Positions 1 to 11,574 are shown, counted from the stretch's first letter. The stretch is 64,000 nt of DNA from Cercis canadensis (GCA_003255065.1 QAOA01008697.1:33396-97395), one strand, 5' to 3'. Notes: a model not told the origin generated them from the sequence alone. Made by a program: numbers and translations.

Positions 1-1950
1 AAAACTTCTGCCACCTATAAACAGCACTTCCAACATTTTCAAGTTTAATAGAACACCAGGTGGAATCAATTCAAGCTGGGAACAATCACTCAAGTCCAAC
101 AACTGCAGCTTCGTCAATTTCCCTATTTCTGGTGGCAAACGTTCAATCTCAGAGCTAATAAGACTCAGAATTTTTAAACCTTCCAATTCCCCAATTATCA
201 CTATGTCCCCCAAAATACATTGATCAAGACACAAGGTATGCAAGTTGCTTAAGAGACAAATAGATGGAGGTAGAAACTCAAAGTTCATTTTAGTCAAGTC
301 TAATACTTTGAGTGAAGGCATTCTTTCAAAAAAGTTGTCTGGTAATTTTAGAGAAGGGTCATTGTTGTATATGTGTAAAAATGTGAGATTTGGACAATCT
401 AATTCTCTGGGAAGTTTTTCAATGTTGCTATTAAATAAAATGATTGTTTTGCAACTTTTCAGCTTATCATCATTTGACCATTCTTCTTCACCTAACTTCT
501 CATCTACTTTTCGAAAGAGCTGATTATCCCTGGATGCTATTGATATGGCCACATCTCGGACAACATCATGCATTGTAAACTGGTTGCTAGAATTGTAACT
601 ATCTTGTAACAAGCATGAATCTTTCAGTTTTCTAATGCAAGTGTCGAAGCTATATTGCATCTCTTCTAATTTATTCATGTCATGAAATAAACCCAGACCA
701 CAAGAATACCTGAACAAAGATGTGGTCCAATCAGAAGGATACACACCAGCGAGCACGAATATTGACTTGAGGCGGTCATCTTCTAAATTTTCATAACTCA
801 CTTCAACCGGTGCATTTATATCAGAATAAAGATGATTCCGCAGTCGTCGCAACACATCCTTCCACTCTGATATTTTCTTTCCTTTAAGTGAACTTGCAAC
901 GGTCACAATGGCAATTGGCAACCCAGCACACTTTGCAGTTACATCTCTGGCTATAGACAGCAATTGAGCACTTTCTGAAGATTCATTAAGTGCAGCTTTC
1001 TCCTTAAATAACTTCCAAGCTTCTGCTTCTGCCAACTCTGTAAGCCAAAAGTTCTTTTGAGTATTCATGTGGTCAGACAACACAGCTCTGTTTCTGGAGG
1101 TCATTACTATTTTGAAATTTTTGTTCTCCTTCCCATAAGGGATGCCTATTTCATCCAATTCAAGCTTTTTCCAGAGATCATCTAGGATCACAAGAATGTT
1201 TTCCTCTGGCTCTAACCTTTGGCGTAGTCTAGCTGCTCTCGCCACAGTGGTCTGCTCTTCAAATTTGAGTCCTAACATTTCAGCAATCTGTTGTTGGATT
1301 TCTTTTATCTCCGGGTTCTGTTTTACAGTTGCAATAACAACCACCAAATCCGATGACTTTTCTTTAGCTTTTTTGGCAACCTGATGGACTAGAGTGGTCT
1401 TGCCCACACCACCCAGCCCACACACTCCAATCATGTTAAGATTAGGATCTGCTAGTGCCTCCATAATCTGGTTCACTGCTAAAACCCTGGATTCAAAGGA
1501 TTCGTCATTTGTGGTTGATGAAGACCCTGTCTCTATAATTTTCAGTTCTTCACGGTAAGTAACCTTGTCAAATTGTTTCTTGCTCTTAATATTGACAATT
1601 TCCTGTACCAACTTTTTTGCCCTTCTACTAAGTTGATGCCTCCACCACAAGTTTGGAAATGATCTGCTGGAACACCCTGTATTTTTGTGGCGTTTATCTT
1701 CTTCAAGCTTCTTTGCCTTGGAAGCAATCCCATCCACTTCAGTTAGCCACTTGTCAACCTCACCTTCGATTACTTCTGCATTCTTTTGGGCAGCATTGAC
1801 TTCGTGTTGTACAGTGTCTTTCTTAAGTTGGAGTTCATTAGCTTGATTCTTAAGCTCGGCTACATTCTTCTTGTAGAAAATCACATACTGAGGAGATGCA
1901 AATTGGCAGCTTGGTTCCAAGATGTCATTTGCATATAAACCTTTTATACA
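1..1950 (-). other. Fusion exon 9: SCPL tail (21 codons), then CC-NB-ARC-LRR, open at window edge
   Basis: The exon starts after a TTTGCAG acceptor with [20 protein letters not shown], matching the segment that follows exon 8 in SCPL proteins. The next residues, [15 protein letters not shown], match the early coiled-coil of CNL proteins of the RPS2/At4g27190 type, whose usual first 20-25 residues are absent. Further motifs: P-loop GLGGVGKTT at 1393-1419, kinase-2 LVILDDLW around 1171-1194, RNBS-B-like [11 protein letters not shown] near 1085-1120, GLPIA at 910-924, and MHDVVRDVA at 547-573. Leucine-rich repeats follow from about 480 to base 1 ([16 protein letters not shown], then [10 protein letters not shown]). 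The W after LDDL indicates a CNL rather than a TIR-NLR. All ATP-binding and switch motifs look intact. Such proteins act as intracellular immune receptors, which conflicts with an N-terminal signal peptide. Confidence 0.9.
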
Positions 1951-4164
1951 CTGCAAATATAATGAATCACTTTTTAGCTATTTTGCTTAATTTAAGGGAG
2001 TTTTGGGATAAGGATATATGACTGTCACCTTATTGTATTCAGCAAGAGCTTTGTGACATTCTGTGTTAGAGGGAGCTACATACACATAGTTCCCGTTGCA
2101 ACTTGATTTCATTTTCTGGAAAAGAAAAAAAAGCAGCAAGAAATGCAATATATTATTCAAATGATCGTAGTTTATGAGCTCAAGCAAGTCTTGCACTGAT
2201 ACGCAAAGTTATAAAACCAATTTAATTACTAAGTACCATGGAATCACTATTGGAAAAGTGAAAAGATATACAAGAGGAAGAATTTTGTAGAATTATACCT
2301 CATAGAGTTCATCTGATATGAGTGCCATACGGTGAGCAAATGTTATTATTTCGTTATCATTGAGAAACTCATCTGTGAAAGGGCTCCCTACCAAATAACC
2401 CTGGAAATATTTTCAGAGAATATTAACTTAAAAATTCTATAACTCTGAGGCATTCATCAATCAAAATATTCAAAATCTTGATGAAGTTTTTTGTGTGATG
2501 TACTTTGAGATTCAAGATTGGCTTCAACTTAGCATCATTTCCTACAGGACATGATCAAGAATAAGAGCTTAATATTGTGTTTTATCAGATAGAAAATAAA
2601 AATGCAGGGAAAAGAAAATGAGATAATTAAGGGGGGAAAATTAGAATAGATAAATGATGGTTTTACCTTCTATAACGTTCTTTGTAACCAATGGAACAAT
2701 TATGCCTGAATAAGAATCACCAGCTATAAATAGTTGGAGTGAGAGATATTGTTGGTGTTCATTCAACCACTGAAACATACAAAACTTAGTAAAATTACTA
2801 ATTTTACTAACCCAGCGAACTCATTTTTACCTTCCTATTATTTTATTTATTTATTGGTGTTTGTTAAGTCACACCACCTCTTAGAGAGGGTGTAGTGTTA
2901 CCTATCTTTTGATTATGGAGTTTTTGATGGGATCCAGATATTGAATTTGGTGTCATTGCAAAGATTTCAAAAAAATGAAGCATACAATATATGACAGAAC
3001 ATACAATTTCTTATGAAATACAGGAATGACACAAACATAAGAAAACGTACAAAAAAATATTCAACTTTTGCCAAAAAAAAATTATAGAATAAGTTACTTT
3101 TTTAAAATATTTGCAACTACATCAAAATTATTGAGGGGAAGATAGCTACCCCAAAAGTGATAAATATAGCTTAGCACCTTATTTATTTATTGGACCCATT
3201 TTACCTTCCTGAGGAACTCATAGGCTTGCTCTGCTGCTGATGAGTCCGAGCTTGGCCAACCCTCTTGAGTTGTTGAATAGGAGAAACCACTGCCCACTGG
3301 GGAATCCAAAAATATGATGCTGGCAGTCTCAAAGATGAAGCCAAAGCCAAAAATCAATGCTCAGGATGAATTTAGAATGATGGGGAACAAACAAGAATGA
3401 AGAAAATTTGCTACCTTTGTCCATGCATAGGGGTAATATGAAAATTTTGGTAATCCCCCAATGTAGTTATGAATGTCAAACTCAATTGGGCCTGCACGTA
3501 CAAAATAAATTGAGTTTTTCAATTGTGATTATTATGGATTATCAAATTGCTGAAAGTGAAAATTAAATAATAGTCACATTATAGGAATAAAATTAATTTT
3601 TTTTATGTTTAAAATTAAATATTTTTTTTTACCAATTAACTCAAAGAATCAAACAATAATTTTTAAAATCTGCACTGACCCATGCAAGACTTTTCTTTTT
3701 GCCATATTAATTAAGCTAGTTATTGCTAAATTGTAGCAAAAGAGAAGGAATAAGATACCAATTTCATAAAGGATTCCACTGAAAGAAGAACAACCAGGGC
3801 CTCCCGTTAACCAAAGGAACAGAGGGTCCTCATGAGGGTTCCCTTGAGACTCAATGAAATAGTAGAATAGTTCAGAATCATTCACGCTTATGTACCTGAA
3901 CACAAAAAACACAATCAACATTTTGTTTTTCTCAGAATTTGAATGATCAGAAGCAATATTGCAACAGGAAGTAATAAAACTTCTTTAGTAACATATATAC
4001 CCAGTTTCAAGCTTGAATGGAAGTTCACCATCAAAGCCTGGCCAGTACTTGACAATTTCGCCACACAAAGCTGCATTCGCTGATAGAACTAAAAGAAGAA
4101 GCATACGCAGACCCACCCATCTTAGGGTGGCAGCTTCTGCTGATGCTGCTGCCGTCGCCACCAT
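1..4164 (-). CDS. SCPL-NLR fusion gene: serine carboxypeptidase-like domain joined in frame to a CC-NB-ARC-LRR protein (3' end outside window)
   Basis: Nine exons can be read on the minus strand: 4001-4164, 3759-3895, 3415-3491, 3205-3327, 2667-2769, 2504-2541, 2299-2400, 2029-2115 and 1950 to beyond base 1. Every intron has GT-AG ends and every junction keeps the reading frame. The first eight exons plus the first 21 codons of exon 9 (about 298 codons) are SCPL. Exon 9 then continues as an NLR with no stop in its 650 codons inside the window. The start is the ATG at 4162-4164, followed by a hydrophobic segment. Seen: one open frame across the family boundary. Inferred: one transcript and one protein. 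Alternatives are two genes with separate promoters, the NLR starting in an unseen way, or a decayed SCPL copy that happens to run into an NLR. I know of no described fusion of these two families. Confidence 0.75.
2029..4164 (-). other. SCPL portion, exons 1-8 (alpha/beta hydrolase, peptidase S10 fold), C-terminal part missing
   Basis: Plant SCPL acyltransferases and peptidases use a Ser-Asp-His triad and enter the secretory pathway. Exon 1 starts with a short leader, then the hydrophobic run [14 protein letters not shown] (residues about 22-35), which fits a signal peptide, then the family start [17 protein letters not shown]. Exon 2 carries the oxyanion-hole motif GGPGCSS (plus-strand 3785-3806). 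Exon 3 ends NPYSWTK-like as YPYAWTK. Exon 4 has the substrate-pocket segment [14 protein letters not shown]. Exon 5 has the nucleophile motif GDSYSG, with the Ser codon at 2713-2715. Exon 7 reads ISDELYE and exon 8 [14 protein letters not shown], both typical. The usual C-terminal part, with the catalytic Asp and His, is not found: the frame becomes NLR instead. Hydrolase or acyltransferase activity is therefore unlikely. Confidence 0.85.
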
Positions 4165-5997
4165 AGCTGGTTCTACAGAAATGTGTATACTAATTGGAAC
4201 TTTATTTTAAGATTTTATTAATTTGAAGTATACATTACATATCTAACAGGATTCATATTTCACTCACATAAGGGATCATAGTTCCACCGGAATTTCAATC
4301 CATTGTTTGTCTTTGTTATGCAAGAAACAGAATGGTAGGTGAATTTGAAGTTTAGAGAGCCACAGGATTTTTTATTTTATTTTATTTTTTTGACTGCTAA
4401 GTTATCCGCTGAATAAAGTTTGTTGCTGATCCAAGTGCATTTTTTCATACTGTTTTGATTTGGGCTCCTGAAGTATTATTTTTATACTATAATTTTAGAT
4501 TTGAACACAAAATTTATGAGTTTTAAAGACGATCTCAGTACTATTTGATTAATTACTATTTTTATACTATCTAATATTATACTAGGGCATATTAACACAA
4601 TTGCTATAATTTAAAATTTCATTAATTTCACTTACTTATAGATTTTGCTAGTGAAGTGCAGATAAGGAAACGCCTAGGTGGCAACCCTCAAACACGTTAT
4701 TACATGCAAGGCCTTCACCAAGCAGTCAAAGAGAATTGCAGACATGAACGACCTTAGTTCCACACTTCATAGACTTGAGAAGTTCAGGTAGCTATAACAC
4801 TGCATTAGTATTTCTCTCTCTCTCTCTCTCTCTCTCTTTGGTAAGCCTGTATTAGTATTTCTCAATCTCTATTCTAACTCTCAACTTTCGGACACATACA
4901 TTGAAATTTTAAGGTTTCAAAACATATATTAATTTTTCATAAAATTTAAGAAACTAATATATATTCATAATGGTGGGAGTTTAAATTTTTTGGAACATGA
5001 TTTCTATGAAGATAATTTAAATTCCATGTACTTTATATAAATAGCTTTCATTGATTAGGAGGATTTCGTCAAACAAATAAAATACGTTAGACGTGCCCAT
5101 GTCTTTATTTGTTTATTTTTTTATCCTGCTTTGTACTCATGTCTCGAAAACTTTCCTTTGCTCAATTTGGCCCAAAAGTTTTGACGAATTCACAATGAAG
5201 CTCTTAGGAATGCTCGAAATGGGGACAACAGAAGAACAGCCCACCACACCACCATGAACAGGAAGTTCTCCAGCACAATCCTCCACACCCTTCATGTAAA
5301 ATTGCCTAGTTTTCTTTAGAATCGTTATGCATGGGGCTCAACATGAAGATGAAGATGCAGTTCATAAACTTACTTTTCTTGTTGCCTTTCTTTCTCACGG
5401 TTGCCATCTGCATTCTGCAACCTATAATACAAAAACAACACACAGTGACTTGTGAATCGGATTGAAGAAGAAATTGGAAGCACAAGATTGATGTGGTGAA
5501 AGCAAGGTAAAATGGGCATGGTATATAAATAGTGGGAATTATGGGGTTATTGTTTTTGAACTTGTCATTTGGAGCAAAGCTTGCAATTTAACATGGACGG
5601 CAACTTGTGGACCTTATCAAAAAGACTCAAAACTGAAAAGGTTCAAATACAAACATGTAGGGTATGTTTGGGAGTTCTTTTGGAGGGGAAAGGAGAGGAG
5701 AATTAAAAAAAAAAAAGCCAGTTCGGCTCAAACCCAAATAGACCACGGGCCAATTCAAACTAGACCAAACTAATTTGATTATATTCAGGCCAATAATTTT
5801 ATAACCCAATTCTCTTTTTTTATGAATTAAAATGGGTCAATCCATCCAACTTGTCCTATTTTATCAGCTCTAGATTTATCACAACAAAAAAGAAAATGCA
5901 TTGTGCGGGTCAGCCATTAACGTGCGCATGCATGATGACATTGATAAGTTCTACGATAAATTATCTTATTAACAGGTGTCATAAATCTATTCATCTA
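4165..5997. other. Intergenic, upstream of the fusion gene; no gene recognised
   Basis: AT-rich sequence 5' of the fusion gene. It holds a TC microsatellite at 4813-4837 and a 45-base isolated copy of the Harbinger-like MITE end at about 5658-5703 (GGGTATGTTTGGGAGTTC then a GGAGAGG run). Short frames here have no family resemblance. Confidence 0.6.
4813..4837. repeat. (TC)n microsatellite
   Basis: About 12 uninterrupted TC units. Confidence 0.95.
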
Positions 5998-6816
5998 GGG
6001 TATGTTTGGGAGTTCTTTTGGAGGGGAAAGGAGAGGAGAGGAGAGGAATGAGAGAGTCCACTCCCTTGTTTGGGAGTTTTAAGTTTAAAAGGGGAAGGAG
6101 ACCAAGGGTTAAACTTTGACCCTTGCACTCCTTTTTTCATTCACAAATTTCAACCCCCCAAATTGAGGGGTTTGGAGGGGTAGAGAATTAATTTACTAAT
6201 TTACCCATACTGTCTGCCACCATTGAATTGTTGGATAAGAAAAAAAAGTAAAAAAGTTGAAGTTTTATGTTTAAATTGTAATTCTTTTATATTTCTAATT
6301 AAAAATTTTAATTATATCCATCTAATGAAAAAATTATAAATAATCCCTTTTATCATCACTCTAATTTAATTAATTGCAACCCATAAAGCAATAGAATTTG
6401 CATAATTTTTCAGATGCACAGTTTATTTTCTTTTTGAAAATATATAGTATATTAATTTTTTTATGACTCATTAGAAGCAATAAGTGTATATTATATATTA
6501 ATAATTTAATATTTATGAAATTTTACTTTTTTATGAAAATGTACTTAATTAGAGTATGAATTCGGTTATTGTCAATTTTTATTTTTTTAATAAATAAATA
6601 ATAATTACATTTATAATTAAAAAATTGAATTAGAAAAAAAGAGTGAAAAGATAATAAAGGGTAAACTAGTAAAAATATTTTACAATAAGACATTTCCTTC
6701 CATTTCCTTTCCTTTTCCTCATTTTAATCATCCAAACAAAGGAGAGGGAAACCCCTCCCTTTCCTTTCCTCTCCTCTCCTCTTCTCTCCCCTCCAAAAAA
6801 ACTCTCAAACAGAGCC
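5998..6816. mobile_element. Harbinger/Tourist-like MITE, copy 1 (about 819 bp)
   Basis: Begins GGGTATGTTTGGGAGTTC and ends in a purine/pyrimidine tract followed by CTCTCAAACAGAGCC. The two ends are inverted repeats of the type GGSTNTGTTTGGGAG, as in PIF/Harbinger elements. The interior is AT-rich and non-coding. It is nearly identical to the copy at 20588-21427, with differences mainly in short indels of the GGAGA and poly-T runs. The 3-base target duplication is not intact here (CTA on the left, GTA on the right), so the family call rests on the ends and on copy 2. Confidence 0.8.
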
Positions 6817-8142
6817 GTATACAAAAACAACATATGTTGTAAGCGTAGTACATTTTGGACATTTTGATTGTTTTTAGTATACAGCTTACTAAAATAATGT
6901 AAGCGTAAGTGATCCATGGCAGCCGTCACCAATAGTCGCTACTCTTCCATAGTGCACCTATGTAAATGTCCCTTTTCTTTTTGTCTCTCTTTTTTTAAAG
7001 CTGTATTTTTATTTACTTATGTTACTAATAATAATTTTTAAAATTTTTAAACACCTTTAATTAGAATAGATTTTATAAGTTGTTCCAATTATTATTTTTT
7101 AAATATTATTCTTCTAAAGTGTATTCCATTTGAGAAAGAAATCGCACCCAAAATAATATTTTTCTTCTTAAAATCTTTTTTTCTAAATTAGTGCTTGACT
7201 AAATATGCAATAGATGTACCTTTGTCTAAGAAATAGAAGGTATTTGAATGCAAATACTATCTTACCTCCCAATATTTTTAATTTTTTTTTTTTGATCTAT
7301 TGATGACTATTACATTGCAAATAATATACAATATACATTCCCAAATAATGTTTTTATAGTGATGTTTTTCTCATGTTACATTATGGCGCATGGTTTGAAG
7401 AAAATACAGCATATCCATAAATAATATATATATATATATATATATAGCTAATGTTTGACGCACCGCCAAAAAACATTGCTAATGTTTGACGCACGGCAAA
7501 AAAAAAACTTTAGGGTACAGAGAACGCCCAAAAAGTTAAAACGTAGCGTTAGTCTGCAGCAAACATAGAAGGTATAAAGCGAAGAGGCGTCAGTGTCGAA
7601 CTCGGAAGAATGCTTTATTGCTTGGGAAGGAGGGAGATGAGATGAGTAGGGGATTTCGGATTTCAAAATCCTAAGGTGTCCTCAGAAAGACAGATTCATC
7701 TCTATGCAGACGCCCTTTGCAGTGGAACAAGGTACGCTCTCATTGTCATGTTTGGTGGCCAAGAAATCATCGGAAAAACAGAGGAAGCATAACGTGATGT
7801 TCGCTTATTTTCGAAAGTATCACAATCTTACTAGTGTCGTCTTCTTCTTCTACAGCTTCGATTTGTAGCATTTCTCTCACTCTTAACATATTCGATTGCA
7901 GGAGATGATGTCATGGACGTGATGTTCTTTTTTGTTTTTTTTTTAAATTTATTTGTTTAGTTGTTGATCTTACAACCAAATTTCACATGTTTTCTGTAAA
8001 TATGGATTAACTACCTCTGCATTGCGTTCTCTTTCACAACGATGGAAGGAATGGCTAATTTTCTCATTGATAAATGTTCTGTAATTCCTTTGATAAATCA
8101 GTTACAGATTGTAGTTGTCTCATCCTGATGCAGAGCTCATAC
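6817..8142. other. Intergenic, possible first exon of an unknown transcript near 7580-7735
   Basis: Contains a TA microsatellite (about 7424-7446). The stretch 7540-7960 is less AT-rich than its surroundings. It has an ATG at 7704 followed by QTPFAVEQG and a GTACGC donor-like site, and later a TTGCAG acceptor-like site near 7901. This could be a 5' exon cut off from its gene by the Copia insertion downstream, but no family is recognisable. Confidence 0.25.
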
Positions 8143-8595
8143 TATTAGACACGTCAGCTATAGGTATTGCAGCTTGTATAGGAAGTTATTAGACATTTAT
8201 CTCCCACCTTGAGGGGGAGTATTAGACACGCCTGTATTAGCATTGCAGCTTGTATAGNTCTTAACCAAGGCAGTGCCTGCAACTCAGTTTCGCTACTTAC
8301 TGTCCAAGATGGGAGTATTAGACATTTATCTCCCACCTTGAGGGGGAGTATTAGACACGCCCGTATTAGTATTGCAGCTTGTATAGGAAGTTAGCTACAT
8401 TAATAGATAACTGATTTAGTTAGTTAGTTATTTCTGCTTCAATATGATTGGTTGAAGTTGTTATTTACACGTCAGCTATAGGTACTATATATTTCTCTCT
8501 GATATGAGTTGTAAGATTCCCAATTCAGTTGAATACATTTTTACACTCTTCACATCTTCTTCATCTCTCTCTCTCGAGTATCTCTGCTGTAATAC
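8143..8595 (+). repeat. 5' LTR region of Copia 1 with repeated partial copies
   Basis: The segment TTGAGGGGGAGTATTAGACA (polypurine tract plus LTR start) occurs at about 8209-8228 and again at 8339-8358, and a shorter LTR start lies at 8143. A single N at 8258 interrupts one copy. The longest copy runs from 8345 to GCTGTAATA near 8595. The spacing suggests a contig join or an LTR-LTR rearrangement rather than a normal single LTR. Confidence 0.65.
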
Positions 8596-8680
8596 TAATG
8601 TACCTTTTTTCTTTTTTGTTAGAAATAGAATATTTACATTACAATGTACATTTGATCACACAATTTAATTATATATATAT

Positions 8681-8695
8681 GGTATCAGAGCAGCG
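8681..8695 (+). other. Primer-binding site of Copia 1 (tRNA-Met)
   Basis: TGGTATCAGAGCAGC, complementary to the 3' end of plant initiator tRNA-Met, the usual primer of Copia elements. Confidence 0.85.
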
Positions 8696-8735
8696 CTCGC
8701 TGCAGTGAAGAATCAGAGTTTTTTTTTGGTTAACA

Positions 8736-10754
8736 ATGGCGGCTGAATCCATGGAAGACATGTCCAGTCCATTCTTCTTACATCCATCCGATTCCCCAGG
8801 ATCAGTTCTTGTTTCTCAGCATCTCAATGGAGAAAACTACAACTCCTGGTGCAGGGCGATGAAAATGGCACTCATGGCCAAGAACAAACTTGGGTTCGTA
8901 GATGGCTCTATTACACAACCTGATCGATCAAACACTGCAACATTTCTAGCCTGGCAGAGGAATAATAATGTTGTGGCATCGTGGTTGTTAAATTCAATTT
9001 CAAAAGAAATTGCTGCTAGTGTGATCTACTCCACCACTGCTACTGAAATCTGGAATGATCTGCAAGAAAGATTTCAGCAGCAAAATGGTCCAAGAATCTA
9101 CCAATTAAAGAAAGAGGTAATCAATCTCACGCAAGGGGCTTTATCTGTTGGACAGTATTTCACCAAACTCAAAGGTATTTGGGAAGAACTGGGTGAATAC
9201 AGGCCAATGCATTCCTGCACATGTGGCGGAGCCAAGCCATTGCTTGATCATCTCCATCAAGAATACGTTTTATGTTTCCTTATGGGACTGAATGATACTT
9301 TCTCCCAAGTCAGAGGTCAAATTCTGTTGATGGATCCATTTCCTCCTATCAATAAGGTTTTCTCTTTAGTTATTCAAGAAGAAAAGCAAAGGGAGGTTGG
9401 CAGTCAACTGCACCAATCTGACCCACAAGCTGCCTATGCAGTCTCTCACTCTCACTTCAGGAACAATTCTGACAACAAGCAAAAATTTGTCAAGAAAGAT
9501 AGACCTCTATGTGCATACTGTGGTGTTCTTGGTCACACGAAAGACAAGTGTTATAAACTTCACGGTTATCCACCAGGGTATATACCAGGATACAAGAAAG
9601 GCAGACAAGCTGGAAATGTGAATCAGATCTCTACAGTCAATCACCATGAATCCATTGAATCTCCTCTGGAAATGTCCTCTCAGCAGTACCGGCAATTGAT
9701 TCATTTGCTTCAGAACCAATTGTCCCAAGCTGCTATTCCGGATGTGGACAACTCTCTAGAGTCAATCCCCACTGGTATGATTCTTTCCACCTTTGATAAA
9801 CATTCTGTTACTCATCCAAACTCTTGGATTATTGATTCAGGAGCCACATCACACGTCTGTCACTCCATGAATTTTTTCACTTCTTACAAATCTTTGCACA
9901 ATCAGTTTGTCATTCTTCCAAACAAATCAAGAGTTTCAGTTACAGCTATTGGCACAGTTCAATTATCACATGATTTCCTATTGCACAAAGTCCTTTACAT
10001 TCCAGAATTTCACATCAACCTCATATCAGTAGCAGCTTTGTTAAAACATTCCTTGTTAACTATTACTTTCCACTATGATTCCTTCCAAATCCAGGATCCC
10101 ACAAGATCGAGGATGATTGGCAGGGGTGATATGTGCGGAGGTTTATACATTTACCAAGCCAACTGGGTCAATCAACAAGCTTCTGCTGATATAGGACACA
10201 TTCATACTGTTCAGAACCATACACCTGAATCTCTTGTAGTCACTCCTTCTATTTTTCAGTCTTTCAATAATTCCATATGTACTTCAGAATTACATACTTC
10301 CAATCATGCTCCACTGTGGCATGCTAGATTAGGACATTTGTCTGATCGAATCTTGAAATTACTCAGTAATAAACTCTCTTTGACTTCTGCACAATCTTAT
10401 TCTTCTCATTCTTGTCAAATTTGTCCTCTTTCAAAACTTAGAAGAATGTCTTTCACTTCACATAATAACTTGTCCACACATCCTTTTGATCTTATACACT
10501 GTGACATTTGGGGACCATATCATCAGCCCACTCATGATGGTAAGGTGTATTTTCTCACAATTGTGGATGACTGTACGAGGTTCACTTGGGTTTATCTGTT
10601 AAAACAGAAGTCTGAAGCTACCACTTCTATCATCCACTTTTTTGCCATGATCAAGACTCAGTTTGGCCAAACCATTAAACAACTACGTTCTGATAATGCC
10701 AAAGAATTGGCTTTGACTAATTTCTTGCAAAAGGAAGGGACTCTACANGACTAA
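8736..10754 (+). pseudogene. Copia 1 gag-protease-integrase frame, broken at an assembly N
   Basis: The frame opens with a plant Copia gag N-terminus (LVSQHLNGENYNSWCRAMKM, residues about 27-46). It has a CCHC zinc knuckle CAYCGVLGHTKDKC near residues 259-272, the aspartic protease motif WIIDSGATSH near 364-373, the GAG-pre-integrase motif LWHARLGHLS near 526, and the integrase start LIHCDIWGPY near 587. It fails at 10748, where an N is followed by a repeat of the preceding bases. Gag packages the RNA, and the protease and integrase process and insert the element. The frame itself has no stop before the N. Confidence 0.9.
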
Positions 10755-10758
10755 TTTC

Positions 10759-11574
10759 TTGCAAAAGGAAGGGACTCTACATCAGTTTTCCTGTCCATAC
10801 AGACCTGAACAAAACTCGGTGGTAGAGAGAAAACATCAACACTTGCTTAAGACTCAGTTTGGCCAAACCATTAAACAACTACGTTCTGATAATGCAAAAG
10901 AATTGGCTTTGACTAATTTCTTGCAAAAGGAAGGGACTCTACATCAGTTTTCCTGTCCATACAGACCTGAACAAAACTCGGTGGTGGAGAGAAAACATCA
11001 ACACTTGCTAAATGTGGCCAGATCTTTGATGTTCCAAGCTCGCATTCCTTTAAAGTTTTGGGGAGAATGTATAGCCACAGCAGTCTTTCTCATAAATAGA
11101 ATTCCATCCCCACTGCTCAATGGTGAAACACCTTTTCAACTTCTTTATAACAAGGAACCCAACTATGCTGCATTAAAGGTATTTGGTTGCCTCAGTTTTG
11201 CTTCAACTCCTTTGCACACTAGGACCAAATTCTCTCCACGAGTTGTACCTGCTATTTTCATGGGATATCCTCTTGGGTTCAAGGGTTACAGATTATATAA
11301 TCTTCAAACCAGGAAATTCTTCATTTCCAGAGATGTGACTTTTCATGAGAATGTTTTTCCATTTCAGGCATTACCAACCACACCTGAGGCCCTTGATTTC
11401 TTTCATGATGTGGTCATTCCACATTCTCAACATGAGCATAATCCTCCTGTTACTACTAACACCACCCCTGTTACCACAGATACTGTACATTGCTATCCTG
11501 CAGTGAAGAACAAAAGTCAACCAAAAAAAAAAACAAGTATGCCTCATTTCGTTCTCTCCTTATACTACTGGTGA
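10759..11574 (+). pseudogene. Copia 1 integrase C-terminal part with internal duplication
   Basis: Contains [20 protein letters not shown] and the glutamate-bearing QNSVVERKHQHLL segment of the integrase core. The latter occurs twice, because 10749-10849 repeats at 10914-11010. The usual linker follows (KVFGCLSFAS, FMGYPLGFKGYRLYN, REVTFHE-like RDVTFHENVFPF). The frame then leaves Copia sequence near 11540 and ends in unrelated DNA, before the RT resumes at about 12340. Confidence 0.85.

Noticed and set aside
1142-1384. Plus-strand 80-codon open frame
   Set aside because: It is the antisense shadow of the NB-ARC domain; the minus frame has the P-loop and kinase-2 motifs.
4013-4210. Plus-strand 65-codon frame over SCPL exon 1
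   Set aside because: Opposite-strand shadow of exon 1; no family similarity.
5627-6932. Short frames with GGERRGEERKG
   Set aside because: Translation of the MITE purine tract.
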